Shown here piece by piece: positions 35,514 through 47,800 of a DNA stretch of 64,000 nt (position 1 is the first letter of the stretch; each line of letters opens with the position of its first letter). The stretch spans positions 372,001 to 436,000 of the forward strand of contig NW_025935716.1 of the NCBI RefSeq assembly GCF_000764305.2. The letters run 5' to 3'. Origin of the DNA: Hyalella azteca. Lineage: Eukaryota; Arthropoda; Malacostraca; Amphipoda; Hyalellidae. Under the pieces are notes generated by a model that did not search any database, was not told the origin of the DNA, and worked only from the letters and a program-made list of their open reading frames with translations. The position numbers and the translations under genes are program-made.

Positions 35514-35804
35514 CTGGTAAGGCTTGAGGGGTGCTGCTGCAGGAGGTGTCAGGCGGGTAGGTCCTGACGGCAGCGCTGCTGCAGGAGGTGTCAGGCGGGT
35601 AGGTCCTGACGGCAGCGCTGCTGCAGGAGGTGTCAGGCGGGTAGGTCCTGACGGCAGTGCTGCTGCAGGAGGTGTCAGGCGGGTGTATCCTGACGGCAGC
35701 GCTGCTGCAGGAGGTGTCAGGCGGATGGATCCTGACGGCAGCACTGCTGTGGGCGACGCTGCCGTCAGGGAACTGCACCACGCAACTGTATTCGCCTGCG
35801 TCCG
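35514..35804 (-). CDS. Gene B exon 13: end of Ig plus in-frame 42-bp repeat
   Basis: The acceptor is ATCCCCTCAG (AG at 35805-35806) and the donor GTGAGC (35508-35513). Phase 1 on both sides. It encodes ADAGEYSCVVQFPDGSV, the F-G hairpin of the Ig begun in exon 12, and SSAAVRIHPPDTSC. The last 14-residue unit is then repeated, giving about five copies (SAAVRTYPPDTSCS variants), before STPQALPG. The repeat length is a multiple of three, so the frame survives. The phase-1 donor implies a further downstream exon that I did not find with confidence (15188..15261 or 30260..30327 would fit in phase). Confidence 0.8.
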
Positions 35805-38800
35805 CTGAGGGGATGGAGGATAGAGAGCGCTGTAGTGCAACCCTAATTGAATTATCTTAAGTACTCAAACTTGTCATATATTCACAGAGCCTCTTTGTAA
35901 ATTGATCCACATGATGAAGGCATCTGCAGTGCGAATAACTCAGCCTCGCTCCTTGAGTCATGATAATCAGACTGAAAGATTAGAATTCGGGCTCTCGAAC
36001 AGGCTCAAACTATCAGATATTTTGCGACTGCTGAAAAATATTGAGTTATTACGATAGTTCTTTCAGGGCTCCGATATTGCTTGCTCTACCCCAGGCTCTT
36101 CCTCGTATGCCATTTCGTTTTCATGACGCTGTAGCGTACCAAAATAAGGAGTCTTATTACTTTAATTAATTAGTATACATTTTACTCAAACTAGTCAAAA
36201 CCGCGTAGGAAGTTTACGTCGCGTTCGCATTAAACTACGTATTATTCGTTATCTTGAGGCCAATCCTGACAAGAGATTGGTTATGCGCTCTGTCGTGACA
36301 TTTGGATTTCTTGCAGTTATTGCCTCCTTTATTGTACCCAACACGATTGAAATTATTGAGTGATACGCCAGTACAGGGGGCCTTCATAATTTTATTAAGG
36401 GATTTGAAATATCATTTCACGACTCGAGGTCCGCCGAAAGGCTGCACTCTTTTGAACCCAATTTGTTTGCACCATCCCTTACGCAAAAAGATATCAGTTT
36501 TCCTTATCACAATCAAATTCTAACGTTACAAGGATTTTAAACATTTTTTATTAAGTATTATTTATTGTGAATGATTTTCTGTTATTTCAGAGCGAATAAA
36601 GTCTGACATCAGTTAATTTTAACTCCATAGGTCATAACGCCATCAGGCGAGTTCTGATCTTCAACTCTCACATTGCAAAGTTCACATGATTTTTACTATC
36701 AAAATAAACTCCTGCACGTACTAAAATCTCCAGCCCAGCAGCTCACCTTCAGTGGCGACAGGTACTATAAGACGACACACGCCTCGCCGGTACTCCTGTA
36801 GGTGGTGAGACCCGCGGGGCGTGAGCTCCTCGCACCCCTTGAACCATCGCACGACAGGGCGGGGGTGGACCAGAATTGTGTTGCTGGTGACATTATTTGG
36901 GTAGAGATGAATGTTGGCAGGGCTGATGGAGGCCGCAGCGCTATTATTTACGGATGTCTCAGAGCTTATGGTGATCGGTACGTCAATAATATTGTTATAT
37001 AAGGCATGAGGTGAATAAAGCAAGACATTCGAGGCAGTAGGAGAGAATAAAGTAGAGTCAGCAGGCGGGCGGTCGGGGCCGGGAGTGCAGGACAGGCGAG
37101 AGGCCTCGTGTCCCGCGGCGTCTGGCAGCTGCAAGACGCATTCCAGACGCAGGCCTCGACCGACGGCTGCTTCAACATCACGCAGAGGCTGCACGAGATA
37201 TTTTCATTCAATAAATATTTACAGTTAGGTAAAGTGTATTATTTATGAATAATTTGAAATAGTTTCAGAAAAATAATTAGAAATAGCACCATTATATTAT
37301 ACAGGAATCGTAGGAATCGTTCAATCACGTTTCTTGCTGCACTGTTAGAAAAATCACCTATAAACGGTTTCACCGGCGTTCTCGTGGCCGGTCGACACGT
37401 AAAAAGAAACACCGTACGGTCGTTTTAATTCGAATTCAACACTAGAAACCCGTTCAATATGCGAATAAAACGGATAAAAGGTTTATTTTAACGTGGCGGC
37501 CGGCCACTAGAACACCGGTGAGACTGTTTAATTACCGTTTCTTCAAACAGTAATTTACAGGTAATTTCTCGCTCACTTTGATTTCCTAAAGAGAAAATTT
37601 AATGAAGAAAAAAATAATAAATCAGATCGATTATCACGCTAATGCCCATATTTCTCTCGGCAATTTAAAACATACACTGTTAGAAAAAACGGTGAAAAAA
37701 CGGTCCCACCGGCATCCTAGTGGCCGGTCGCCCCGTGAAAATAAACTGTTTCGCCGTTTTTATCAGATGTTTTACGGATTTCTGGTGTTAAATTGGAATA
37801 ATAACAGTGAAACGGTGTTTCTTTTCACGTGCCGACCGGCCACCCGGCCACTGAAACGCCGGTATTACCGTTAACGGTCATTTTTCAAACAGTGTAAAAA
37901 CGTATATTTTATCACTCCTAATTTAGAATAGTATCATGAATTAAGGTTTAATAGTTATCTAGTTTAAGGTTAAAAAGTTTATGGCGGCAAAAAAAAGGAA
38001 AAACCAACTTTAATCGTGAACAAAAATCACATTAGTACATAAATTTTATCAGCAGTACAGTATAAGGACTAAATAAATACGGACTTATTTAATGGAGCAA
38101 TAAGCAGTAAGATGATGATTCATTGCAAGTATAGCTTATATCAGAAAAAGAAGTTGATGGGAAAAATTAGAAAAATGTCGCTGAAATGATATGATAAATA
38201 TGATAAATTCATTTCAGCGAAGCAATACGGAACCTATGATTCAAAGTTATGTTTCAAAAATCATTCTGAGTTTCAGTCTTCGTAGTTATTTGCCATCAGT
38301 ATTCATAAGTAGAAAAAAAATCTCAAGACGTAAGAAATTAATTCGATTTTCTCTGTCAAAAGCCGAAAGATTTTTCTTTTTATTGAATTCAGTTGTCCTT
38401 TATAATGAATTTCTTCGTGTATTTCAAGGCGGAGACATTTTTTTATTTTACTCATTAGGATTCCTTATGACGATAAGATTATTGTTCGTTGTAGGAGTGA
38501 CCATGAAGCAATAACAATAGTGAGGGGAACCATACCGTGATGATGCGAGGGGAGGCGGATGATGCGGGGGTGTGAGGGGAGTGTGGAGCATCCAGTGATG
38601 TCAGGCTCCCTAAAAATACGATAAAAAAATTCACAGCAAAAGCAAGGTGAGCAAATAACAAAAACTACGCAACTAAAAAACGAAAAAGCGATTCTATTTT
38701 ACAAAAAATGCGTTAATTTCACGCGAATAAATCCAGCAGAAAACCACACAAAAGAATTTTAGCTACAGGGTACAGTCGAAGCGAAATGTGATGCACAAGC

Positions 38801-41800
38801 GCGTGGTGAGGGCAGTATGTGCTTTAGGAGCCCACACCACATGAGTGGTGTACACGAGAGCCCACACCACATGAGTGGTGTACACGGGAGCCCACACCAC
38901 ATGAGTGGTGTACACGGGAGCCCACACCACATGAGTGGTGTACACGGGAGCCCACACCCCATGATTGGTGTACGTGAAAGCCCACACCACATGATTGGTG
39001 TACACGCTTGTATAAATAATATAATCCCATATACAGTTTGCATTTTTCACAGAGATATCTGAAATGCATAAATTTAAATGGGAGAATCAATCGATGGAAG
39101 CTAAACGAATCAAGAGGTAATTTTAGGTTTTCTGGCAGTTGTTCTTATGATTACTGTAATCACCATTATCGGAATAAATGAATTTATCATCATATATAAG
39201 ACTCAAAAACATTGTGCGGAAATCCCTAAATTTGTGATGACCACAGCGATTTAGTGTTCGATTTGATGCAAGAACACATTTCAGATGGCACGCTATACCG
39301 CTAATATAGCGACGCAACAAATATCGTAATCGCACGCGAGAAGTCAAACTTGCATCACAGATCTCAAACTTGAATATTTGAAGAATGAAATCGGATTGGA
39401 ATGAAAGTATTGGTACGATACTAAACCTCTGGATCCTAATAAAAACATAACAAATCGCTTGATCATCACCATACAATGTTGCTTAGAATTAATTAATGCA
39501 GAAGCAATTGATTTTCTGATTTAAAACTAAGCAGCTGTGAGGGCAAAACCTGCAATGGGACTGAAAAGAAAGCAAAATATAAACAGACATCTAATACGAG
39601 ATGATTATATTACTACAAGAACATTGAAGTATTGGGTAATGAAGCCATCACGAAAGTTTCCGCGAAATTATTAGTTTCTACAAATAAAACAACAACATCC
39701 GGCTCGTATGTAGTAAAAGTCTATCTAATATGAGAAACGGATTTTATAACAAAACAACACAAACACACATGGATGTTACAAAGTCGAAAGCCTCAAATAG
39801 TTTGTCAGAGACGAATACCGACACAATTTCGCTAACATTTAAAAAAAACGCGTGTTTCTTCTATAAGTAAAGATGAAGAGAATTCAATTAAAAAGCAGGT
39901 GGGATTACAGCGACACACAAACACCAAATCAAATAAAGGAAAAACACACACAGGAAATTGAAAGAACCTTTGGACGCAGAAGCGTTCCTAGAATCCTTCT
40001 GCGTCTGGGGAGTTTTGGTGTGCAATATTGGAAAGGGAACCGAGCCTTCGCTATCTTTGCTAGCAGTTTCCTTGTCAACTTGTTGGCCTTGACCGGGCAA
40101 CAGGATGCCAAACTCATAGCCAAAGTCATACTTGAAGTAGATCAGGCCACTATCTGGGTCGATGTGCTTCGTACCTACAAGAATCGAGTCACTCTTCAGT
40201 TCAAGATAAATTGTTACTTCCGTTTAGCATATCAAGAAAGTAGGAAGTGTGGAGTCCTGCGGAGTGCTCTCTACTTTACATTACTTCAATTTACATGATG
40301 ACCTGGTAGAACTCAAGCAAATGATGCATGAAAACTTGAAGAAAAAGCAGAACATTTTGGTTTAGATCAGAACAAACTAATTTTTATACGCCGGCATACT
40401 ATTCGTTGTCATACTATTCGATCAATCGATCAAATTAAATGTATTTATAAGCAGTTCCGATGAGTGGATAATTCTCTAGCTTCGATGGCAACATTTTACA
40501 AAGATTGTGTGCAGCCTCATCAATTAATATGCGTTAATGTCCAATGTTAAATTCAATTTGAAAATGAATATTTGTATACATGGTTAATTTATTATGTTTT
40601 TTTGTTTATCATACCAAGTATCAAATTTATTTGCTAATTTAATTGGATTTACGAACTTTTAACTGTTCTAATTGAAAATAAATTATAATTTTAATTTAAA
40701 AATTTGATACACGTAACCGTTAAGTTTAAATGACTACAGTAAATATCCAAAAAGACTTGCCTTGCTATGAATGCTTTGAGACGACATTAAAAGGAATTTC
40801 AACAGTAATTTTACCAGAAAATATAAAGATTACACCGATAATGAACTGACCAAACTCTGATGCTCGGGACTCGTCTCGGTAGACTTGTGGTTCTGTCAGC
40901 GCGTCCTGAGGCTCCGAGGAGTCGAGTTCTCCGGGCCGAGACTGTAAGTTTTTCGCAGACTTCGCTGACTCGATGTCTTCCTTGGCACAGAGAACTTCAC
41001 CCACCAACTTCTCCGTCAAGTTCTGAGCTTTAACGCGAAAACTATGCGTCAGGTCACCCAGCTGCTGGTCCACGTACTCTGATGGCAACGCAAACAATTT
41101 TAGTTATTCAAAATCTTGGGTTATCAATGCCACGAAATCTCCGGCGTTAATTGTTTCATTATCATTATATTATAAGATAAGAGCATCTAAAATTCAGACG
41201 CAATATAGGCTAGACGCGGAAGAGTTTGATGGAAAGCTAAACACTGAGTCGGCAACAAAAACATCACTTGAGCAAGACCGCTCCCACGACACTCGTCCGT
41301 AGGCGGAAGTACTAAGTCTATAAAAGGGCTGGGCACTTTGATAAGCCTCCCCCCCCCCCAGTAGCCTGCACGAACGCCTCAATGTAGCTTTCATTGTAAG
41401 ATTTGGTTCACATCATACAGCCGGGCACGTGCCAAACATATGCAAGTCACGGTTCGTTCTCTGCCAGGTGCATTCATTCACATGTTGTCCGGTCACGGGC
41501 CGTTCTCACTTCATTTCCTATCGTATCACATGCCATGCCAATCACGCAGCGTTACCACTTGGCATATTTCCACATCAAATTTCACAAATCTGGTATGTTG
41601 AGATTGCGTCTCGTATGGCTATTTTTTATCATGTATAAAATCTGGTATAATGAACTGGCTACCTGTATCCTTGCCAACAAAATTGTTGGCAATGCTGCAG
41701 TCATGTCCCGGTCAAAATATCTTTTGCCTTGACCGTGCCTGGTGCTGGCTTAGCAGTTGCCTTGCACGGCTCGTCTCAGTGCTTCTATAGAAATGCTTCG

Positions 41801-44800
41801 AGAATATTTGACCTGACCGTGACTGGTATATGCCTGGCATTATGGTGTAACCAAGCTTTACTCCGACCTGACGGTATTAACCGTAAGCCTGTCAGTACCC
41901 CTGTAATAACTCCGTAACGTAACCACCCCGTATCAGGACAAGTCTAAGATAGAAACGGTGTCTTTACTTATCCCTCAGATAGTCACGGAATTCCTGTCCT
42001 CAGGTTAAACCTACATTCAATACGGACATTCATTCATCTGTTACATACCGACAGTGGCACCTTAATACTGTAGTTTGACAAAGTGTCATCTGAAAATAGG
42101 ATTTTCCATCCTGACATAGCTAAGTACAAAACCAATGAGATCTTCCGATGATTGCATCATGAAATTTATGTGAATGTATTATGCAAGCAGGAAAAAAACT
42201 AGAATTCCAATATAGTATAGGAAAACAGAGGAAATACTGAAGTAAGTGACGAGAATAAATTATAACGACGATAAATGCTGCCACGGAGGTCTTGCTAGAA
42301 ATATTTCCGGAAAACTGATCAATTACTTATTTCCATAACGAATTTCCTCACTTTTAGCCGATGAAGGTGCTGTGGTGGGTTGAGGGGTGCCGTTGACAGC
42401 TGGTGCAAGAATTCCTTCGTAGGGCTTGAATTCAACATGTGGGAACTTGGCAACAGAATAATCTTCCAGGGATTCGCGGCGTTCCCTGTCGTTAAGGAAG
42501 GAAGGTTCGAAAAGCTGCTTGGGCTGAGCGCGTAATCCAGGTTTGGTATGTGAAGGCACTGGAGGTTTATCGCCGCTGGTATGCGTTACGTCAGACTTTA
42601 TTTGACCAGTCTTTGGCGGCCATATCTGCCGGTCCTTACGGAGACTTCCTGGAGATGCAGGCAGAGCTCCTTTTAGAAATACTGATTCTCGCACTGGGAG
42701 ACTCGGTTGCGATTGCTTAACATTGGCTGATTCGTCACATACTTGTTTCATTGGAAGAGGTGCTAGCCGGCTTACTTCGCTATCAGTATAATCAGACTCA
42801 GTTAACGTGCAATATTCATCTTCACTTTTTTCCATGGTAACTCTGAAATTTTCTTCTACGACGTACGTATTTTTTCGTAAAGATGCGTTTCTTTCAGGTC
42901 CAATGTACCCAACGACTGGCGGTGGACCGGGCTCCAAATTAACCAAGTCTGGCTTGGAGTCAAGAATGGTTTTGTCTGCGATTGGGTAGTCCGTACTACC
43001 TAGAGAGCTTAAAACCACCCTCTCGTGCATTTTTATCCCAGGCCGAAGAGGACCTCCCTGCACAGGAGGCACATCGAATTTGGAAGGAGGAGTAGGAGTA
43101 CGTTCCCGATCAGCCATCTTTACAGGTTTCGAAAATTTGGGAGCCACAACTTTCTTGTACCTCAGATCATCAGCATCGCTGTCAGATGGATTCCACTTCG
43201 GCTTAATTTTCCCATCGTATTCACTGTCATAATCACTTTCTGAGAATTCCCTTTTAACAAATACTTTAGGAGTAGGTGGGAGACTTCCGCGAGCTCTTTT
43301 GGGTCGGGGCGGCGACGGTTTGAATGGAAATTCCTCTAAACAAACTTCTACCTCGTGCAATTCTTTAGAGGGGAAGATGCTGCGTTTCTCCGGAGGATGG
43401 AGTTCGAGTTGCTCTTCGGTGGGAGGTTTCGTTGATTGGAAACCATTGACGGTAGTAACAGGCTTCTCAGCTTGAGGTTTTTGTACAGTAGTAGTGGTCG
43501 TTTCTTTTCTAGTGTGATGCTGTTTGACTTCTTGGATTATGTTCTTCTTCGTGAAAATTTTTTCAGTTTTTTCAATTATCTCTGTGTAAGGTCTCGCCTC
43601 GAAGATTGGGACCTCTTTTGTCATAGGCGGAGCGTGTCGAGACTCAACTTCTACTTTGCTGACGAAGCTCAACTTTCCAGCGTGATCACTCGGCGGAATT
43701 GGAGGATGCTCAGTAACTTCCATGTGTCTATCTGGAGCATGTTTGGGAGAAGACGCGGCCTTCTTTGTCTGAATATCAGAAGTTGGAGTTCGAGTGGATT
43801 TATTCACTGCAATTTCCACAACAGGACGTAACGGCTCCCCGGTTTTAGGCGGGATCTCAAAACCTGATGGAGGCGTCGGCGATCGCTCTCTTGACCTTGA
43901 GTGAGATTTGTGGGAAGATGGTGGCGGACGAACCTTGTTGTAGCTTGGCTCGTCAGCATCGCTGTCAGGAGGTTGCCATTTCGATCGGATTTTAGTATCG
44001 TCTTCGCTCTCGTATTCGCTCTCGCGGAACTCGCCTTTTCTGAACTTAGATGGTTTGGATAGAGGTACAACCCTTTCTTTCTTGCGCTCCCTCCTACTGA
44101 AGGGAGTGAACGGTAGTGCCTCAGGAGGAGGCGCGTCAACTGCCATTGGGCTTATTTTCACGTCCACTTGGTGTGTCATGCCCGTCTCTGAATCAGCTGC
44201 AGCTTGTTGCATAGTAGGAGCAGCAACTGTCATATCTGAGAGTTTAAATACGCGAGTGGTGTGCTGTTGGGTAATGAAACGCCTATGGAACTTGCTTGTA
44301 TCGGATATTGTGGTAATTTTTGTCGATTCAACACCAAGCGTGTCCGTATGATAGGAAATGGGAGGGGGTGCAGGAGGGATATAACCTTCAACTGCCACTG
44401 GTTCCGGCTGAAGTTCAGGTGACATTTCTTTTTGAAGAGAAGAAAACGACGATAGAGGCGATTCTTGTTCCGGTTTGACCGAGATTTTGGAAAGGCCCTT
44501 TTTCATTTTAGGTTGTGAACTTACTATCGGAAGCTGGTGCTTCTCAGCCTCAGATTCCGAATCTGGAAATTCAATTTTAGGACGAGGTGGTCCTTCGAAC
44601 CTAGGGGGCGCTACATCGAACTGTGAAGGTGGAGTAGGCGTTCGCACTTTAGGCATAGGTTCTCGATGATGCAAACTTGGTTCCACTTTTGTATACGTAG
44701 ATTCTTTCACCTCTTGATCCGAGGGTGGGGCCCATTTTGGCCGTACTCGGTCTTCTGTCGCGCTTTCATAGTCACTCTCGCGAAATTCCCCGGGAACAAA

Positions 44801-47800
44801 CTTTTTCGGAGTAGGTGGTGGAGCGGCTTGAGGCTTCCTCTCTTTAGGAGCCTCAATTTGGTATGAAAAGGCTTCAGGTGGGAGATCAGGTATCCCAACA
44901 TCAATTTGCACTTCCCTGACCAGTTGCGTAGACTTCAGCTTCGCATCAATTTTTGGAATATATTTAACCGGTTCCTGGATGATTCGAGGTTCGCTTGTTG
45001 AACCCGTGTCGCGAACGACGGTCAAATCTTTAGGTGATGGCATCCTTTTATCAACCACATTGACATCTCTTCTGGAACCTTCATTGGGCTTATTGGTACT
45101 GGATCTCGGTTCCCGAGCAGGAGATCGTGATGACTTCCTAGTAATTTCCGATTTTTTACTGGACATTACCTTGGTGTGGGTCTCAGTCACTACTTCAAAT
45201 TTTCTGTGGATCCTCGAGGTGTCAGTCGAGTCATCGCTCTCGTCTCTTTTGGAGTAGTAAGTGTCCTCGCAGAAAGGACTGTGTCCTGGGGATGTTTGAT
45301 AAGAAGATTTTGAGAACTTTTCTTCGTGGGATTGTTTGGGACTTTTTGGCTTATGTTGTGCTTTATCGGGCTGTTGGGACTTTCTGGGCTGCTGTTTTTC
45401 TCTGCTTCTTCCAGGATGTGGGCTTTCATCGTCGGTTGTATCCTGTGTGCTACGTTCAGATCGTTCTTCAGTTTTGGAAGTAAAGACCTGCATAAAAAGT
45501 AAAAATTATGTTAAAGGAGCCTATGTTTCAGTAAGGAACAAATTTCATTATATTCACGTATGCCCGCCTAGTTCGATGACTGCCAAAATGTTCTTATTTT
45601 TACATTAAGCATTAAATTCTACGACAGTAGTGTAAAGGTAACAAGGATTAACGTAGCACAAAATAATTTTTTTCAAGTAACTAATCCACACAAAAAATGT
45701 AAGCGAAAATTTTGTTAATTGGCACTTATAGCGTAACACGATAACATCTAGAGCTAATGAATAAAAAGCGTACCACCAAGAAGCGTTATGCAAGCGACGT
45801 TAGTGAAAAACAATACTATTCAGTCAGGGTTACTAGAATGCTTTCTAAATAAAGTAAGTAAGATAGACATAAACGCAGGCAGTGATGGAATCGTCAGTTT
45901 TGAGGTTTAAATGAATGTTTCATGATACGAAACACATGATAGATCAACTTGTGTTGGAAACTGTAGAATAGATACATGCATATATCAGAACCCCTATGTG
46001 CGCGGTACTTTATCTCAACAAATTACTTGTTTCGCTTTGTGTCCATACACGCAACTGATCACATAGTGGTAAACATACTCTTATACCATAAGTTCACTTG
46101 AGCTATAATTCGCTCATTTGCTTATTGTTTAGCAGGGATCTGTTAACTTCCATGCATGGCGAGGCCGTATGCTGGTGGTCAGTTTTAGCTTTAGAGACAT
46201 CACTCGGTCGGGAGGGCAATCGCACGCAATTTAGATTATGACTTACTAACTTACTTATGTAGCATTGAAAGCCCTGCATCTTTAAGGCCTTTACTTGGAC
46301 ATTGACCATAGTTTCTTAACCTGCGTTGGAAGGAGACTTATTAGATATCGAATAAACCTACAGTAAAACTCCGGAGCAGAATTTGAGTATCTTTCGCAAG
46401 AGACGAATAAAGCGGGAACAAAATCACGGGAGCCATGCAATAGAGAATGACACTTCGAGTGACACAATTCAGAAATTGGCACGAATAAGTAGAATAATAA
46501 CATATAAGAATAATAGTGATTACGCACGAACAAGAATTTAACACCACATATGGTTTCCAACAATCGCTAGAATGTAATTAGAAAGATTTTGAGTACTAAA
46601 GTAAAACGAAGATAGAGAAGAGAACTGAGAATTTCAACTAAGTTGTGTACGTCAAGTTATCCATAACACAAACCTGCGAAGATTTAGTCTCGGAAGAGAA
46701 GAAAGAACTGGACTGTTGCGTGGAGCGATTCACTGAGGAGGCTGGCGAAGAGGCGAATGGAAAGGAGGGTTGGGCACTAGGAGCGGAAAAGGCACTAGGG
46801 AACGAGGGTTGGAACGGAACCTCTCTGCCAAGATCAGCACTTGTACTCGAGTTCACATGAACAGTATGCGGCACTTGCCGTGATGTCGAAGAACTACTAA
46901 AACTCTTATGCTCGCTGCTGGAGAAAGATGTGCTCACGTGACTTTCTTTCTTCATAAAGGATGACGTTGTCGTTGACTCGTTCGGATGAACCTTTACGTT
47001 ACGCCTAGGCAAAGTGCTCTCCGTGTCGGCTACATAGCCTCCATCTTCTGACTCAAATCTGCGAATTGCGGTCTCTTGCTTCTTCTTAATACCATTGAAA
47101 GGTTGTATAATTTCTGGCGCACGTTCCGATGATTGTGATGCAGTGTGAGAATGAGACCCTGTGTCTTGGCTGCGTGAGTCAAACAAAGCCGAATTAGCAA
47201 CACCTACGTTCATTTTTGAGGCACTTTGGACGCCTTCTTTAGAGGGTTTGCTTATCATTGGATGGACATTTCGATAGGAACTTGGTTCAACAAGATTCGG
47301 GGTACTGAAGGCACTGTACTGATTGGACAAATTGGGAGCTCCTGGTGAAGACCCCGCAGGAGAATATGAAATATTCCTAACGTGAACGATGTTTTCCTTT
47401 GTCTTTTGAGTAGTGTGGCTCGGCCACTGAGTTCGAGCAGGTTGATATGAAGGAGGTGTTGACGATGCAATAGCTGAAGGAATCGATGGAACCGAACCTT
47501 TAAAACTTAAACCGTGAATTTTATCCAAATTTTGACTTTTAGTCGTCGAACCAGAGTAATCCACAGACATATGGCGATGTTTCAGGGCAGATGCTTCTTG
47601 CAGCGTGCTAACTGGAGCATCGCTGTCAGAGTCTAGAACCCTGGGAACAATGGGACGCAAAGGACCGCCTGAAGGTGGAGGAACATCGAACTGGGATGGA
47701 GGCGGTGGAGAGTTGCGCATAGTGCTCCTTGATCTTCCTCCGCGTAGCTTCACGTTCAGTGGTTTGTATTGCAAAGATTCACTATCACTTGCGCATGGGC

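Noticed and set aside
24838..39008. Regularly spaced repeats resembling CRISPR arrays
   Set aside because: Units are head-to-tail without unique spacers, and the genome is eukaryotic with spliced genes.
41403..41917. Plus-strand open frames after the TATA-like box
   Set aside because: Short, overlapping in different frames, and composed of degenerate repeated pieces with no domain.
42323..42351. Reading exon 8 to its stop codon as the C-terminus of gene B
   Set aside because: A strong in-frame donor (GTGAGG) just before the stop joins in phase to a coding-like exon at 41078, so termination there is less likely, though it remains a possible isoform.
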